17,222 nucleotides of DNA from Anaerolineae bacterium. GTDB lineage: Bacteria; Chloroflexota; Anaerolineae; Aggregatilineales; Phototrophicaceae. Both the position numbers and the translations under genes were made by a program. Position 1 is the first letter of the stretch, and each line of letters opens with the position of its first letter. Positions 16,371-17,222 of this stretch are shown here, one piece after another. The stretch is from contig JALONZ010000006.1 in NCBI GenBank assembly GCA_025454675.1, positions 1 through 17,222 on the forward strand, in the 5' to 3' direction. The notes under the pieces are model-generated. The model worked only from the letters and a program-made list of their open reading frames with translations. It searched no databases and had not been told where the DNA came from.

Positions 16371-16399
16371 ATTATGGGTTTATACCGCAAATCCGTCAA
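16371..16399 (-). promoter_or_regulatory. Sigma70-type promoter of the amylase gene
   Basis: On the minus strand TTGACG (16399-16394) and CATAAT (16376-16371) are exactly 17 bases apart, each one mismatch from consensus. Transcription would start near 16364, giving a leader of about 42 bases before ATG 16322. The best promoter match in the window. Confidence 0.65.
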
Positions 16400-16577
16400 A
16401 AAGGTTATGGAAAATACACAAATCAAAACGAACCTATAACGAATAGTTGGCAAAAAAAGATATTTGAAATTTTTGGATTGGTACTTTCGTTACAAAATAG
16501 ACACATATATTTTTCATTAGCGCAAATTTATGGCAAAATAGACCATTATCTCATTCAACGTTTAAGGAAATTGACTT

Positions 16578-17222
16578 GTGGAAGAACTCATCAAAATCAT
16601 CATACTAGGCATCATCGAAGGCATCACCGAATTTTTACCTATCTCTTCTACAGGGCATCTTATCGTTTTCACCCGACTTCTTAATTCAGAAATGGGACGG
16701 TTAGGTGGTACATTTGAGATATTCATTCAACTCGGTGCGGTGATTGCAGTGGCTATTTATTATTTTAGTGATATTCGCAAACAGGTGATGACAGTACACA
16801 AAGACCCATCCGTTCAACGGTTGTGGCTAAATATTATCATTGCCGCCATTCCTGCCGCTATTTTGGGATTTTTATTGCGCGATTTCATCAAAGCAACTTT
16901 TTTTAACCCACTCACCATCGCCATCACCCTCATCATCGGCGGGGTTCTCTTTATCCTTTTAGAACGCAACCCGCGCCCCCTCCCCACAGACCAAACCCTG
17001 ACCAGCATCACGCCCAAACAAGCGGGGATTATTGGACTTTTTCAGGCATTAGCACTCATCCCAGGTGTATCACGGTCTGGCGCGACGATTATCGGCGGGT
17101 TATTGAACGGAATTAATCGTTCTGTCATCACCCACTTTTCATTTTATCTGGCAATCCCTATCTTGGGGGGTGCAACCATTTTAGATTTGATATTCAGTTT
17201 GGATGAGCTACGCGGCAATGAC
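16578..17222 (+). CDS. uppP: Undecaprenyl-diphosphate phosphatase, 3' end beyond window
   Basis: Integral membrane enzyme that dephosphorylates undecaprenyl diphosphate to recycle the lipid carrier for peptidoglycan and other envelope glycans; loss of regulation affects bacitracin sensitivity in known bacteria. 215 of roughly 270 residues are present. The two signature motifs are intact: EGITEFLPISSTGHLI near residues 14-29 and PGVSRSGATI near 175-184. Several hydrophobic spans are visible (about 3-12, 48-62, 78-92, 103-120, 195-210). The start is a GTG at 16578, chosen because AAGGAA (16564-16569) lies eight bases upstream and the family begins right there (MEELIKIIILGIIEG). It is divergent from the amylase gene across 255 bases. 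I found no convincing -35/-10 pair for it; CAAAATAGAC is repeated at 16493-16502 and 16534-16543 upstream, significance unknown. Confidence 0.96.
   Translation, partial: MEELIKIIILGIIEGITEFLPISSTGHLIVFTRLLNSEMGRLGGTFEIFIQLGAVIAVAIYYFSDIRKQVMTVHKDPSVQRLWLNIIIAAIPAAILGFLLRDFIKATFFNPLTIAITLIIGGVLFILLERNPRPLPTDQTLTSITPKQAGIIGLFQALALIPGVSRSGATIIGGLLNGINRSVITHFSFYLAIPILGGATILDLIFSLDELRGND

Noticed and set aside
16478..16684. Small plus-strand open frame at 16478-16684
   Set aside because: It overlaps the start of uppP in another frame, has no ribosome-binding site and encodes no recognisable sequence.

Overview
The window most resembles a member of the Chloroflexota (Anaerolineae-like). The reasons are a GTP-type PEP carboxykinase, a MoxR/vWA-metallopeptidase operon, many STAND-type NTPases, and a large secreted amylase whose C-terminal beta-rich tail (a 'YDLWWWSGSQWQ' stretch followed by 'TTPSISDFVGG') is of a kind common in secreted proteins of that phylum. 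This assignment is inference. Base composition is moderate in GC, initiation mostly follows Shine-Dalgarno rules, and no rRNA, tRNA, insertion sequence or CRISPR was seen.

Layout. (1) 1-1839, minus: phosphoenolpyruvate carboxykinase (GTP), cut at its very C-terminus by the window edge. A perfect CRP-type palindrome (TTGTGA-N6-TCACAA) lies upstream, placed as a class II activator site relative to an extended -10 for this gene. (2) 2039-3730, plus: a single polypeptide with an RsbW-like HATPase, a GAF domain and a SpoIIE/PP2C phosphatase. It ends stop-on-stop with the convergent operon. (3) 7444-3727, minus: a three-gene operon of a MoxR AAA+ ATPase, a low-complexity Gly/Asn/Pro protein (4-base ATGA overlap), and an HExxH + vWA protein. 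(4) 7662-12407, plus, divergent from the operon: a 1097-residue fusion of a complete but catalytically degenerate RelA/SpoT scaffold with a STAND-type NTPase, followed 15 bases later by a second STAND-type NTPase carrying a C-terminal PhoB/OmpR-type winged helix. (5) 16322-12465, minus: a secreted 1285-residue GH13 amylase/neopullulanase-like enzyme. (6) 16578-17222+, plus: the start of undecaprenyl-diphosphate phosphatase (uppP).

The most unusual part is 3727-12407. The RelA/SpoT portion keeps the domain order (HD-like, synthetase-like, TGS, helical, zinc-finger-like, ACT-like) but appears to have lost the residues for both making and degrading (p)ppGpp. It reads as a tRNA/ribosome-type sensor scaffold rewired to an NTPase switch. 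Its partner gene has a paralogous NTPase joined to a DNA-binding domain, so a plausible circuit is sensor NTPase -> NTPase transcription factor. The 217-base divergent control region shared with the MoxR operon contains many TTGTG[T/A]A boxes, including tandem direct repeats (the architecture PhoB/OmpR-type winged helices bind) that overlap both predicted -35 elements. The function of the system (stress adaptation or defence) is not shown by the sequence.
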